32,452 bases of DNA, from NCBI GenBank assembly GCA_052170135.1, contig JBQNBC010000014.1, positions 1-32,452 on the forward strand, in the 5' to 3' direction. Positions 23,465 through 31,090 of the stretch are shown here, one piece after another (positions within the stretch are counted from its first letter, which is position 1; every line of letters starts with the position of its first letter). The translations under genes were made by a program, and so were the position numbers. The notes beneath the pieces are model-generated. The model searched no databases, was not told where the DNA came from, and saw only the letters and a program-made list of their open reading frames with translations. The stretch comes from Wolinella sp052170135. GTDB taxonomy: Bacteria; Campylobacterota; Campylobacteria; Campylobacterales; Helicobacteraceae.

Positions 23465-23498
23465 AAGAATTCAAATGCACTTTAAGTGCAAGATTCTT
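23465..23498. repeat. Nested inverted repeat between yihY and bioV
   Basis: AAGAAT...ATTCTT encloses GCACTT-T-AAGTGC: six outer and six inner pairs, with unequal unpaired bases between. It lies 47 bases before the bioV ATG and upstream of a TAAAAT hexamer (around 23521-23526) that could be its -10. It could be a regulatory site for bioV, for yihY or for both. Confidence 0.4.
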
Positions 23499-23544
23499 GT
23501 TAAGTCGTTAGGATTACACATAAAATGCGTCAAAAAGGTAGATA

Positions 23545-24318
23545 ATGAAGTATTTTAGTGGTTTTGGCTTTAGTGGTGAGGAGCAACTTTTTTTACGATT
23601 CCTTGAGGCTGGCGAGTATGATATTGCTGGCTTTAGCTATGGCGCGCAATTAGCGATAAAAGAGGCTTTAAAAGATAGTCGAGTCCAACGACTAACACTC
23701 CTATCGCCCGCCTTTTTTCAAGATACAAGCAATGCGTTTAAAAAGGCTCAACTAGCGATGTTTAAAAAGAATACATCGGGGTACAATGATGGCTTTTTAA
23801 AACTATGCGAAGGTTTTACAGAGCGTGATGATGAGCACGAGATAGCACGAGTACTAATGCGTCCATCAAGCGAGATACGAGTGGAGAATCTAAAAATAAA
23901 TAGCAAAAAATCCAAAGTCGCACCAAATGGTGATTTTCAAATAATTGAAGAATTACGTGCTAAAAAGACAGCAGTCAAATCCAAGGAGATGCAAGAGGGG
24001 AAATATTTTGACACAGAGCCAAAGAATCCATCTAGCACAAAATATATCATGGATGAAATGGGCGAAGTACATACAATACGCGACTATTTTGTCGGTGGAA
24101 GCTTGTTTCAGCTTGAAAGCTTGCTCTTTTACACGTGGGCTGAGGCTGATTTTTTGGAGCTTACTAGGCGTGGTATCGAAATAGAGATATTTTTAGGCGG
24201 GCAAGATAGCGTAATGGATTCCGCGCAGGCGTTGCGATTCTTTCGCGCATTACCTGTGCGGATATTTTGGATAAAAAATGGAAATCACTTCCTCTTTAGT
24301 GCCTCAGAAATCATCTGA
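23545..24318 (+). CDS. bioV: BioV-like pimeloyl-ACP methyl ester esterase with a large internal insertion
   Basis: A 257-residue alpha/beta-hydrolase matching from memory the Helicobacter BioV family, which cleaves pimeloyl-ACP methyl ester to end the BioC-BioH-type pimeloyl branch of biotin synthesis. The N-terminal YFSGFGFSGEEQLFL and LLSPAFFQDTSNAFKKAQL fit BioV. Catalytic candidates: S31 (GFSYG), D221 (GGQDSVMD; D225 also possible), H248 (NGNHFLF). H. pylori BioV is about 170 residues; the difference lies at about residues 95-180, a Lys/Glu-rich stretch. The ATG at 23545 has AAGG upstream. The 3' end overlaps the convergent chemoreceptor gene by 34 bases. Substrate assignment rests on family resemblance. 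Confidence 0.8.
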   Translation: MKYFSGFGFSGEEQLFLRFLEAGEYDIAGFSYGAQLAIKEALKDSRVQRLTLLSPAFFQDTSNAFKKAQLAMFKKNTSGYNDGFLKLCEGFTERDDEHEIARVLMRPSSEIRVENLKINSKKSKVAPNGDFQIIEELRAKKTAVKSKEMQEGKYFDTEPKNPSSTKYIMDEMGEVHTIRDYFVGGSLFQLESLLFYTWAEADFLELTRRGIEIEIFLGGQDSVMDSAQALRFFRALPVRIFWIKNGNHFLFSASEII

Positions 24319-26429
24319 TCAATAATATCAAATAGTATTTTGCTACTATCCTCTGCCAACTTGAAATTATTCACCAGCTCATCTGAACGGATTATGCAGT
24401 TGCCTTTTGTGAGACAATCAACAGATTTAAGAACTGCATCATGTACAGCTCTATGTGGCTCTTCTAGTAGCTTGTAGCTATTTGTATGGCTAAAGAACTG
24501 CTTGCCCTCGCCTGTCTCATACCACTTACCAAGCCGGCATCCATGGTGATCTGTAAATTTTGCATCCGGATTCATTGTAAATAGCGCAGAATACGCATTT
24601 GCCTTAAAGACCAAGTGATCTAGTTTTGCCAAGTTGCCAAATAGTTCGTATGCGATCATTTGATTCTCTACTTGGATATCCTGTGCATTATTTATCAAGC
24701 GTCCAAGAACCTCCCTGAAGCCATCTAGCTTTTCGGATGAGTTAGTAGCTTCGCGTTCCATCTCATCATTATTTCGTAGCATATCAGCTGAGTTTTGCTT
24801 TAGCACATTTATATTTGCCTCTACCTCACCAGTCGCTTTTTGCGTGCGTTCAGCTAGCTTTCGCACCTCATCAGCAACGACAGCAAAGCCACGCCCGTGC
24901 TCACCAGCTCTGGCTGCTTCGATTGCAGCATTTAGCGCGAGGAGATTTGTCTGATCTGAAATATCCTTAATAAGTCCCATAACGCTCATAATCTCATCAA
25001 TATTCCTTGACAAACTCTCGGCATTTCCTTTGGATTCTCCTACCATGTGAGTGATTTGAGTTAGTGCACCTATTATGCCCTCGGTGCTTTCTTGTACCTC
25101 AGCGACTACTTTCTCGTTTGCTGAGTTTAGCTCATTGACAGACTTAATATTTTCAATATTTGCCGTTAGACTCTTTTGAATATTTTGGGCATTATGTATA
25201 ACTCCATGCGTCATATGCTCTGTTAGCCCCACTGTCAGCTGACTCTCAGCTAGATTTCTTTTAACCTCACGATGTAATTCTTGCGCCTTGCTAGCCTCAT
25301 CTTTTGCTATTTGAGCGATCTTTTCGGCTTTTGCTATGAATTGATTAAACCCTTGTGCCATCTTGCCAATCTCATCATTAGAATCCTCTGGCAAGCGAGT
25401 AGATAGATTTGCACCATCGCTAGATAGATTCTGCACAAGTAGCTCAAACTTACGCACTGGAGATGTTATCAATACGCGCAAACTGACAATTGACAACAAA
25501 ATAAGCACGGCAAGGGTCGCGCCCACCATTAGCATTTGAGAAATAAGTGCCTGCTTCGCGCTATTTATCAAGCGTTCAACTACACTATTTTTAGCTCCAA
25601 CATATGCGTGAGCGACCACTTTGCCAGAGAAGTCCTTGACAGGAATCGACACGATAAAGTAGTTCTTACTAGCTGTCGCCATATTCTCTTGTGGTATATT
25701 GCTAGATAGCTCACTCAAAAATTCCTGATTTACTACCTCTGGTGATAGAGCTAGATGCTGGGTGCCAAACTTAGGTGCTTCAGCAAGTCCTTTTGCTATG
25801 CTTGAGACCATATTAGATTCCACGCCAAGAATCACCTCAAGCCCATCATTATCACGAAACTCGCTCACAAGATCGTTAAAAGACGATATAAACTCAACCG
25901 AACCAACATACCTATCACCATCTTTGATAGGAGCTAGACCACGCACAACAAGTCCAGCTACGCCAAGCTCTATAGCTGGGAATGGCTTTTGTGTCTTTTT
26001 TACCTCAACAATACTAGGGCGAAAACTACTCAAATCATCGCCATGCTTATTACTCCAATGGCGAATAAAGCTCTTTAAATCAGCTGTGTGTACATGGATT
26101 TGTACCTTTTTTAATTCTGTATGTACAGCAAAATCTTTAGCGATACTATTTAGCGGTGCAACTAACAGCTCACGATTGTTGCTATTTAATGCATCAATAA
26201 TTAGATTTTGATGCGAAATATTTATTGCATTTGTTAAAGATATATCTAGTCTTTTGTCAAGTGCCTTTTGAAACTTCTCGCGCATTACTGCGCCCTCAGC
26301 CTCATATGACTGTGTTTTGATATTTTCAAGCGTCCATTTATAATGGATAAAAATTACAATAAATCCAGCGAGAATCGCAAGAATAATCGGCGCCCCAACC
26401 TTTCCACTTAATGATAAATTCTTAAACAT
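24285..26429 (-). CDS. Methyl-accepting chemotaxis protein with periplasmic sensor, HAMP and C-terminal zinc-binding CZB domain
   Basis: A 714-residue chemoreceptor. TM1 about 13-30, periplasmic Cache-like sensor to ~300, TM2 ~305-325, HAMP ~330-380, coiled-coil signalling domain with hairpin tip NAAIEAARAGEHGRGFAVVADEVRKLAERT (in two parts: tip and flank), and a C-terminal CZB domain. CZB residues seen: the first His in LDHLVFK, then DHHGCRLGKWYE and EPHRAVHDAV, i.e. the 3-His/1-Cys zinc set. CZB receptors such as TlpD of H. pylori respond to oxidant or zinc; here the domain is on a membrane receptor. Start: ATG at 26429 with GGGAG six bases upstream; this leaves a 43-base gap to pepD. The 3' end overlaps bioV convergently. 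Confidence 0.93.
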   Translation of the reverse strand: MFKNLSLSGKVGAPIILAILAGFIVIFIHYKWTLENIKTQSYEAEGAVMREKFQKALDKRLDISLTNAINISHQNLIIDALNSNNRELLVAPLNSIAKDFAVHTELKKVQIHVHTADLKSFIRHWSNKHGDDLSSFRPSIVEVKKTQKPFPAIELGVAGLVVRGLAPIKDGDRYVGSVEFISSFNDLVSEFRDNDGLEVILGVESNMVSSIAKGLAEAPKFGTQHLALSPEVVNQEFLSELSSNIPQENMATASKNYFIVSIPVKDFSGKVVAHAYVGAKNSVVERLINSAKQALISQMLMVGATLAVLILLSIVSLRVLITSPVRKFELLVQNLSSDGANLSTRLPEDSNDEIGKMAQGFNQFIAKAEKIAQIAKDEASKAQELHREVKRNLAESQLTVGLTEHMTHGVIHNAQNIQKSLTANIENIKSVNELNSANEKVVAEVQESTEGIIGALTQITHMVGESKGNAESLSRNIDEIMSVMGLIKDISDQTNLLALNAAIEAARAGEHGRGFAVVADEVRKLAERTQKATGEVEANINVLKQNSADMLRNNDEMEREATNSSEKLDGFREVLGRLINNAQDIQVENQMIAYELFGNLAKLDHLVFKANAYSALFTMNPDAKFTDHHGCRLGKWYETGEGKQFFSHTNSYKLLEEPHRAVHDAVLKSVDCLTKGNCIIRSDELVNNFKLAEDSSKILFDIIDQMISEALKRK

Positions 26430-26472
26430 ACCAACTCCCATATATAAAATTAACTTGAAACAATAACCAAAA

Positions 26473-27765
26473 TTACACAATCTTCACTATCACTTGAAGA
26501 ATTTCCCAAAACTTTTCAAAACTTCTTAAGTCCATTGCTTCTTTAAGCGAATGCGGATTTTTTATCGTTGGACCAATAGATATAAACTCACTGCGTGGAA
26601 TTTTCTCACAAAGCACAGCGCATTCAAGCCCAGCATGTATTGATTTTATACGATAATCGCCAAGTTCACGCGCGTAGATCTCAGCGATTTTTGGCAGATA
26701 TTTACTCTCTTTGACGCGTTCCCAAGGCGGATAAAAGTCACACACATCGCACTCAATCGCTCCAAAACTTCTTGCAATAAGTTCCACTTGATCTAGGTTG
26801 CGCTCCAATAAAATAAGCTCATTTGCACGCCCCATCACCGTAAGCACAAAGAAATCAGAATCCATCTTAAGCAGTGATATATTTAACGAGCAAAGCACGC
26901 TCTCGCTCTCCTTGTCATAGACATATACTCCGCTATGCAGGGATTTTAATAGCGAAAGAATCGCACTTTTATCAACTCTTTTATTTCCCGCTTCGATTCT
27001 CTCGCACTCCACCCAATCAGGCAGATGCGCTAGCGGAGTATCCGAAACCACAATCGCACTCGCACCAACAGGTATAGAGTTGCTCTTCTCGCCACCTTCA
27101 AAGCTCACAAGCTCCACATCAAGCTCATCAAGCAAGTGGGCTAGCTCAACGATTGCATTTTTACGATTCTCAATAATATCCACACCGCTATGACCGCCAA
27201 GGAATCCACGTGTCCTAAGGCTATAGCCATATTTTGAGAAGTCTGGCTTCTTCGCCATTAGTGGCACTTTTATGGACATATCATAGCCACCAGCACAGCT
27301 CACTATTATCTCATCTAGTCGCTCACTATCTAGATTTAGAATAAGTGGTGCAGACGGCATAAGAGTGAGTGCTTTTGCGCCGAGCATACCTATCTCTTCA
27401 TCGTTTGTAAAAAGCACTTCAATATTCGTTTCTTGCTTTAGCGTTAGTAGCGCACACGCAAGCGCTGCACCGTTATCGGCACCAAGCGAAGAATCACGTG
27501 CGCTAATATAACCATCGCGCTCTATACACTCTATCTCTCCACCATCACTTGCGCGCCCAACGCATACCATATCATAATGCGCCTGCAAACATATTCTTGC
27601 ATCTCCGCCCTTGATACAAAGGAGATTCCCACCACTATCCTCGATTACATCCGCGCCAAATCCTCTAGCTGTCTTTGCCAAAAACTCGCGCATAAGAGCG
27701 GTATCGCCACTACCATGCGGAATTTTAGTCAATGCTTTAAAAAGATTAAGTGGCGAGCTAAACAA
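26473..27765 (-). CDS. pepD: Aminoacyl-histidine dipeptidase (PepD, M20 family)
   Basis: A 430-residue zinc dipeptidase, somewhat shorter than E. coli PepD (485), that splits Xaa-His and related dipeptides in the cytoplasm. Metal and catalytic residues: H63 and D65 (QAHYDMV), D97 (GADNG), E123-E124 (NDEEIGM), D146 (LNLDSE), and a C-terminal His (NPHSLKEAMDL). The lid domain is between about 190 and 340. It is preceded by the WecA-like gene (26-base gap) and followed by the chemoreceptor, on one strand; joint transcription is possible without functional link. Confidence 0.93.
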   Translation of the reverse strand: MFSSPLNLFKALTKIPHGSGDTALMREFLAKTARGFGADVIEDSGGNLLCIKGGDARICLQAHYDMVCVGRASDGGEIECIERDGYISARDSSLGADNGAALACALLTLKQETNIEVLFTNDEEIGMLGAKALTLMPSAPLILNLDSERLDEIIVSCAGGYDMSIKVPLMAKKPDFSKYGYSLRTRGFLGGHSGVDIIENRKNAIVELAHLLDELDVELVSFEGGEKSNSIPVGASAIVVSDTPLAHLPDWVECERIEAGNKRVDKSAILSLLKSLHSGVYVYDKESESVLCSLNISLLKMDSDFFVLTVMGRANELILLERNLDQVELIARSFGAIECDVCDFYPPWERVKESKYLPKIAEIYARELGDYRIKSIHAGLECAVLCEKIPRSEFISIGPTIKNPHSLKEAMDLRSFEKFWEILQVIVKIV

Positions 27766-27791
27766 AATATCCTCCTTGCATAATTTATATT

Positions 27792-28838
27792 TTATCTACC
27801 AAATCTAACAATCCTGCGATAAATCAAATTATAAAGCGTGATAAATAACGCAATTATCACGATTAGATACATCGCACTATTCATGAAAAATAACGGCACA
27901 AAAACAAACGGGGCATTAAACGCCAATAAAAAAAGTGCAGTTTTTGGATTGCTTTTAATTTTGCGCTTAAAAAGCAGAGAATGCAAGTGTAGAGAATCTG
28001 GCGCAAATGGAGAGCGTACACGCAAAATCTTGCGCCTATAAATCGAAAAAACAACCTCATAAACTGGATAAATCATGACACAAAGCGCAAACCATGCAGA
28101 TATCTCCTCGTGTCGTTCAGCTAGCAAAATCGCTATTTGCACTATTGAAAACCCAAGAAAATATGCTCCACCATCACCCAAAAAAATCCGCCCTTTTGGA
28201 AAATTTAGCACAAAGAATCCAAGCGTAGCAGCACATACAAAGAGCGCCAAAACAGATAGCTCAACATCTCCCACACTAATAGATGCATACGCCAAAGAGC
28301 ACAACACCATAATCGCGATTCCTGAAGCTAGACCATTGCAACCATCGATTATATTGATTGAATTTGTCGCACCAATTACTGCAAATAGTGTAAAAATCAC
28401 ACCAAAAATATATGGCAATACAAATGGTAAGCCGACATCAAGTATCACACAATCAAGCAACACAACACCAACCAAAGCGGCGACAAGCTGAATAAACAGA
28501 CGCTGACGCGCACTCAAAGCACTACGGAAATCCTCTAAAATCCCACTCAAAAATGCAACGATACCAGCCAGGATAAATGCGCAGCCAATAGGCACTAGAA
28601 AAACCACAACCAGTGAAGTAGTAAAAATCCCCAAGCCGCCTGCGCGCAAAACATCAGTATCATGCAGGCGTTGAGGCTTCGCAGAATCGTTGGGATCACG
28701 AAAGAATCGAGTCTTAGAAAGTAGCCTTATCACAAATAACTGAATTAAAAATCCAAAGATTGCAACCGCACCAAACAGTGCTACACCAACCACCTCTAAG
28801 CCCCCATATACACGCCAAATTTCTGACGATTTTATCAC
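27792..28838 (-). CDS. WecA-like undecaprenyl-phosphate N-acetylhexosamine-1-phosphate transferase
   Basis: A 348-residue multi-pass membrane enzyme of the glycosyltransferase-4 (MraY/WecA/TagO) family, which loads a sugar-1-phosphate from a UDP-sugar on undecaprenyl phosphate to begin LPS O-antigen or other glycans. About 10-11 hydrophobic segments. Motifs: RLHDTDVLRAGGLGI (loop 1), NSINIIDGCNGLASG (the second Asp of the usual DGLDG is Asn here: DGCNG), RIFLGDGGAYFLGF, and DSLHLHSLLFKR, matching the His-rich loop of the WecA group rather than MraY. The sugar cannot be read from sequence. The GTG at 28838 has a poor ribosome site, so the start is uncertain. Confidence 0.87.
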   Translation of the reverse strand: MIKSSEIWRVYGGLEVVGVALFGAVAIFGFLIQLFVIRLLSKTRFFRDPNDSAKPQRLHDTDVLRAGGLGIFTTSLVVVFLVPIGCAFILAGIVAFLSGILEDFRSALSARQRLFIQLVAALVGVVLLDCVILDVGLPFVLPYIFGVIFTLFAVIGATNSINIIDGCNGLASGIAIMVLCSLAYASISVGDVELSVLALFVCAATLGFFVLNFPKGRIFLGDGGAYFLGFSIVQIAILLAERHEEISAWFALCVMIYPVYEVVFSIYRRKILRVRSPFAPDSLHLHSLLFKRKIKSNPKTALFLLAFNAPFVFVPLFFMNSAMYLIVIIALFITLYNLIYRRIVRFGR

Positions 28839-28927
28839 AAAAATTAATCAGCAATAACTGCCAAAAGATAAAAACAAACCAGAAAAACCACCTAAACGCC
28901 ACAAGTGCTGAGCAAAGAATCTAGCCA

Positions 28928-30727
28928 CTATCTAAGCTCCTCAATCTCACCAATCGTCCTATTCAAACTATCAGAAAGAGCACGGAGCTTCTCAAATCTC
29001 TCGCGCGCACCAACTGTAAAATCACGTGGAATTGCAAGCCCATTTAACGCCTCGGGAGAGAGCGTATTTGCCTCATAGAGAATAGATAACTGTTTCTGTC
29101 CAGCATGCGAAAATAGGTGTAAATACAAAGCTTGCGCATTCAATTTATCATTAAGACGAATAATCACAATCCCCGTATTTGCTACAGCTATGTTTTCGCG
29201 ATAACTCTCACCAAGAATCGTAACCTTTGAGGAATTACCACGCAACGGAAGCAAAATATCATACGGTCTTAGCTTATATCGCTCGATTTTTTTAGATTCT
29301 CCGCTGTACCGCATAGCACCACATAGCTCCGTGAAATGATACATGGCAAAGTCCTGAATACCAACATCCAGATACGAAATCTCCTCATCATGCACACTGC
29401 CGTAGACGCGTTGTCCGCGAAATATCAACGGATTTAGCGCGCCAAGACTAATAGATTTTGTCGCACTCGGCAGAGAATGGCGCAGGTAGCTTTGCGCGCG
29501 CAAGTCATGAATATCAAGAGAATCGACGCTTGTTAGCTTTGAATATTGACTCTCGCGCTTCTCACGATAAAGCGAAAGAATCTCATCTACGCCGCTTAGG
29601 CGATTGTATTTTCCATCTTTTTGAAAGAAGCGCTCACTAGTCGCATCAATATGAAGAATTGTATCACTATGCGCACTCAAGACAAGAATCGAAAAGTCAT
29701 GACTTTGATGAGGAAAGATATTTTTTGGTAGCTCAATAATAGCCTCAATAACCCGCTCTTCGACCATTCGCTCACGTAGCTTCTCCTCTAAAAACGACTT
29801 TTGCAAGGTTTGATTCCTGACGATAAAAACCCCTTTTTTGCGCAAATGCATGAGTGCATGAGTGAGAAATATCAGCTCAGGGGAACTTTTAGCAAGAATC
29901 CCATAGCGCGAGAATCGCTCATCGTTTTTTAGATATTCAATCCCTATATGTGCGGAAAATGGCGGATTACAGAGAATTTTATCAAATTGTCTAAAACCCT
30001 TATCGCTCTTAAAAACAGGCTTTTTTAATATATCGTTGACGCATAAATTCTTGCAATCAACTCCACTTATACGTGCCATAAGTTTAGCTACATTTGCCAG
30101 GCGCTCATCTAGCTCTTCACCAAAAAGCGAAATAGTTCCAAAGTGCCGCGCAAGACTCGGAAACAGTGTCCCCATTCCATAGCATGGGTTGTAGACCTCT
30201 TCATTTTCACGGACATCAAGGAGAGAGACGATGAGATCATTAACCTCTTTTGGCGTAGCATAAATGTATAGCTTATTTAGTGTGCGCTTGATTGTGATGA
30301 TATGTATAAATTGCTCGATTAGCTCTAGATTTATTGACGTAGCAGTAATTGTTTTTAGGATTTTGCCTAGGTTTAATTTTGGCAAAGCTTTTGTATGTGC
30401 CTCCCCAAAAAGATCACGCATAGTATCAGTATAAAGCGCACTCAAATCCTTGCGTCTACCATGCAACGCGACCATCTCACAAAGCCTCTCTGCGCGCTCA
30501 AATCGCAAAATAAGCAACTGAAGCATAAGTGCTAGAGCTTCGAAAATATCAGCATGATAACGCTTGATATAATCAAAGACTTGTAGCAACTTTAAAAGCC
30601 CTCTAGAATCTAGCATGGAAGAATCCGCATCGCAAAACACTTCTACTCTCTCCATGCCAGATGAATCTAGATATGCGCTTTTATGGATTTTTTCTATATC
30701 TTTGGCTTGCATGGAGGATTTTCCCAT
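28928..30727 (-). CDS. N6-adenine DNA methyltransferase fused to a single specificity (TRD-like) domain
   Basis: A 599-residue type-I-like (HsdM) methylase. N-terminal helical part 1-~160; Rossmann methylase domain with YATPKEVNDLIVSLL (HsdM-like), SAM motif NPCYGMGTL at about 180-188 and catalytic NPPF at 254-257; C-terminal segment from ~410 (SISLGALNPLIFRGQ, YLDVGIQDF, YKLRPYDILLPLRG) like one half of an HsdS subunit. Most type I systems have separate HsdS with two TRDs; a fused single TRD suggests a dimer reading a palindromic or bipartite site. No restriction subunit is nearby, so it may act alone (epigenetic) or be the remnant of a system. Start: ATG at 30727 with AAAGGAG; the frame opens at GTG 30748. 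Confidence 0.85.
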   Translation of the reverse strand: MGKSSMQAKDIEKIHKSAYLDSSGMERVEVFCDADSSMLDSRGLLKLLQVFDYIKRYHADIFEALALMLQLLILRFERAERLCEMVALHGRRKDLSALYTDTMRDLFGEAHTKALPKLNLGKILKTITATSINLELIEQFIHIITIKRTLNKLYIYATPKEVNDLIVSLLDVRENEEVYNPCYGMGTLFPSLARHFGTISLFGEELDERLANVAKLMARISGVDCKNLCVNDILKKPVFKSDKGFRQFDKILCNPPFSAHIGIEYLKNDERFSRYGILAKSSPELIFLTHALMHLRKKGVFIVRNQTLQKSFLEEKLRERMVEERVIEAIIELPKNIFPHQSHDFSILVLSAHSDTILHIDATSERFFQKDGKYNRLSGVDEILSLYREKRESQYSKLTSVDSLDIHDLRAQSYLRHSLPSATKSISLGALNPLIFRGQRVYGSVHDEEISYLDVGIQDFAMYHFTELCGAMRYSGESKKIERYKLRPYDILLPLRGNSSKVTILGESYRENIAVANTGIVIIRLNDKLNAQALYLHLFSHAGQKQLSILYEANTLSPEALNGLAIPRDFTVGARERFEKLRALSDSLNRTIGEIEELR

Positions 30728-30884
30728 CCAAAAAGCTCCTTTGTCCACTTTTGATATAAAAATTCACATGAGAATCTTAGGACATTTTTTATAAATACGG
30801 ACTGTTTTTTGTTTTTACGTACCGATTCCATGCAAACACAGAATCAAAAAGCTTATGTTTTCACTATATATTTTAATAGTGCAA

Positions 30885-30914
30885 TTCAACTCCATTTAAT
30901 GCACGTTTTATAAT
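30885..30914 (+). promoter_or_regulatory. Promoter upstream of the leader frame and chemoreceptor
   Basis: TTCAAC (30885-30890), 18-base spacer, TATAAT (30909-30914). The -10 is a perfect consensus; -35 is weak. A start near 30920 would give an RNA of about 170 bases before the chemoreceptor ATG, including the 16-codon frame. Confidence 0.55.
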
Positions 30915-30952
30915 AATTTATCAGGCAAAACTTTAAAAAACGAGGAGATTTT

Positions 30953-31003
30953 ATGCGCTGTGTGTGTTTTATATTGTTCTTAGCTAATATTTTTCATTTG
31001 TGA
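30953..31003 (+). CDS. Possible 16-residue leader peptide
   Basis: ATG at 30953 with GAGGAG seven bases upstream, sequence MRCVCFILFLANIFHL, then TGA. It lies 39 bases after the TATAAT and 87 bases before the chemoreceptor ATG. The peptide is hydrophobic with Cys at 3 and 5. It could be a regulatory upstream frame, a small membrane peptide or chance; the good ribosome site favours translation. I know no homologue. Confidence 0.35.
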   Translation: MRCVCFILFLANIFHL

Positions 31004-31090
31004 AAGGGTGGAGTGTTGTCTCGTGTCATGAGCTGCATTTTTTAATGATGCGCTGATTATCTGCATATTTCAAACCACAAGGAAGGTCAA

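Larger units (their letters stand above)
30728..31090. other. Intergenic region between the methylase and the chemoreceptor at the right edge
   Basis: About 360 bases. It holds a perfect TATAAT (30909-30914) with TTCAAC 18 bases before it, then GAGGAG and a 16-codon frame (30953-31003), described separately, and about 87 bases before the chemoreceptor ATG. The left half is AT-rich with no recognisable gene. No clear terminator was seen. Confidence 0.5.

Noticed and set aside
28714..28902. 62-codon Trp/Phe-rich minus-strand frame upstream of the WecA-like gene
   Set aside because: It overlaps the start of the WecA-like gene in another frame and has no ribosome site.
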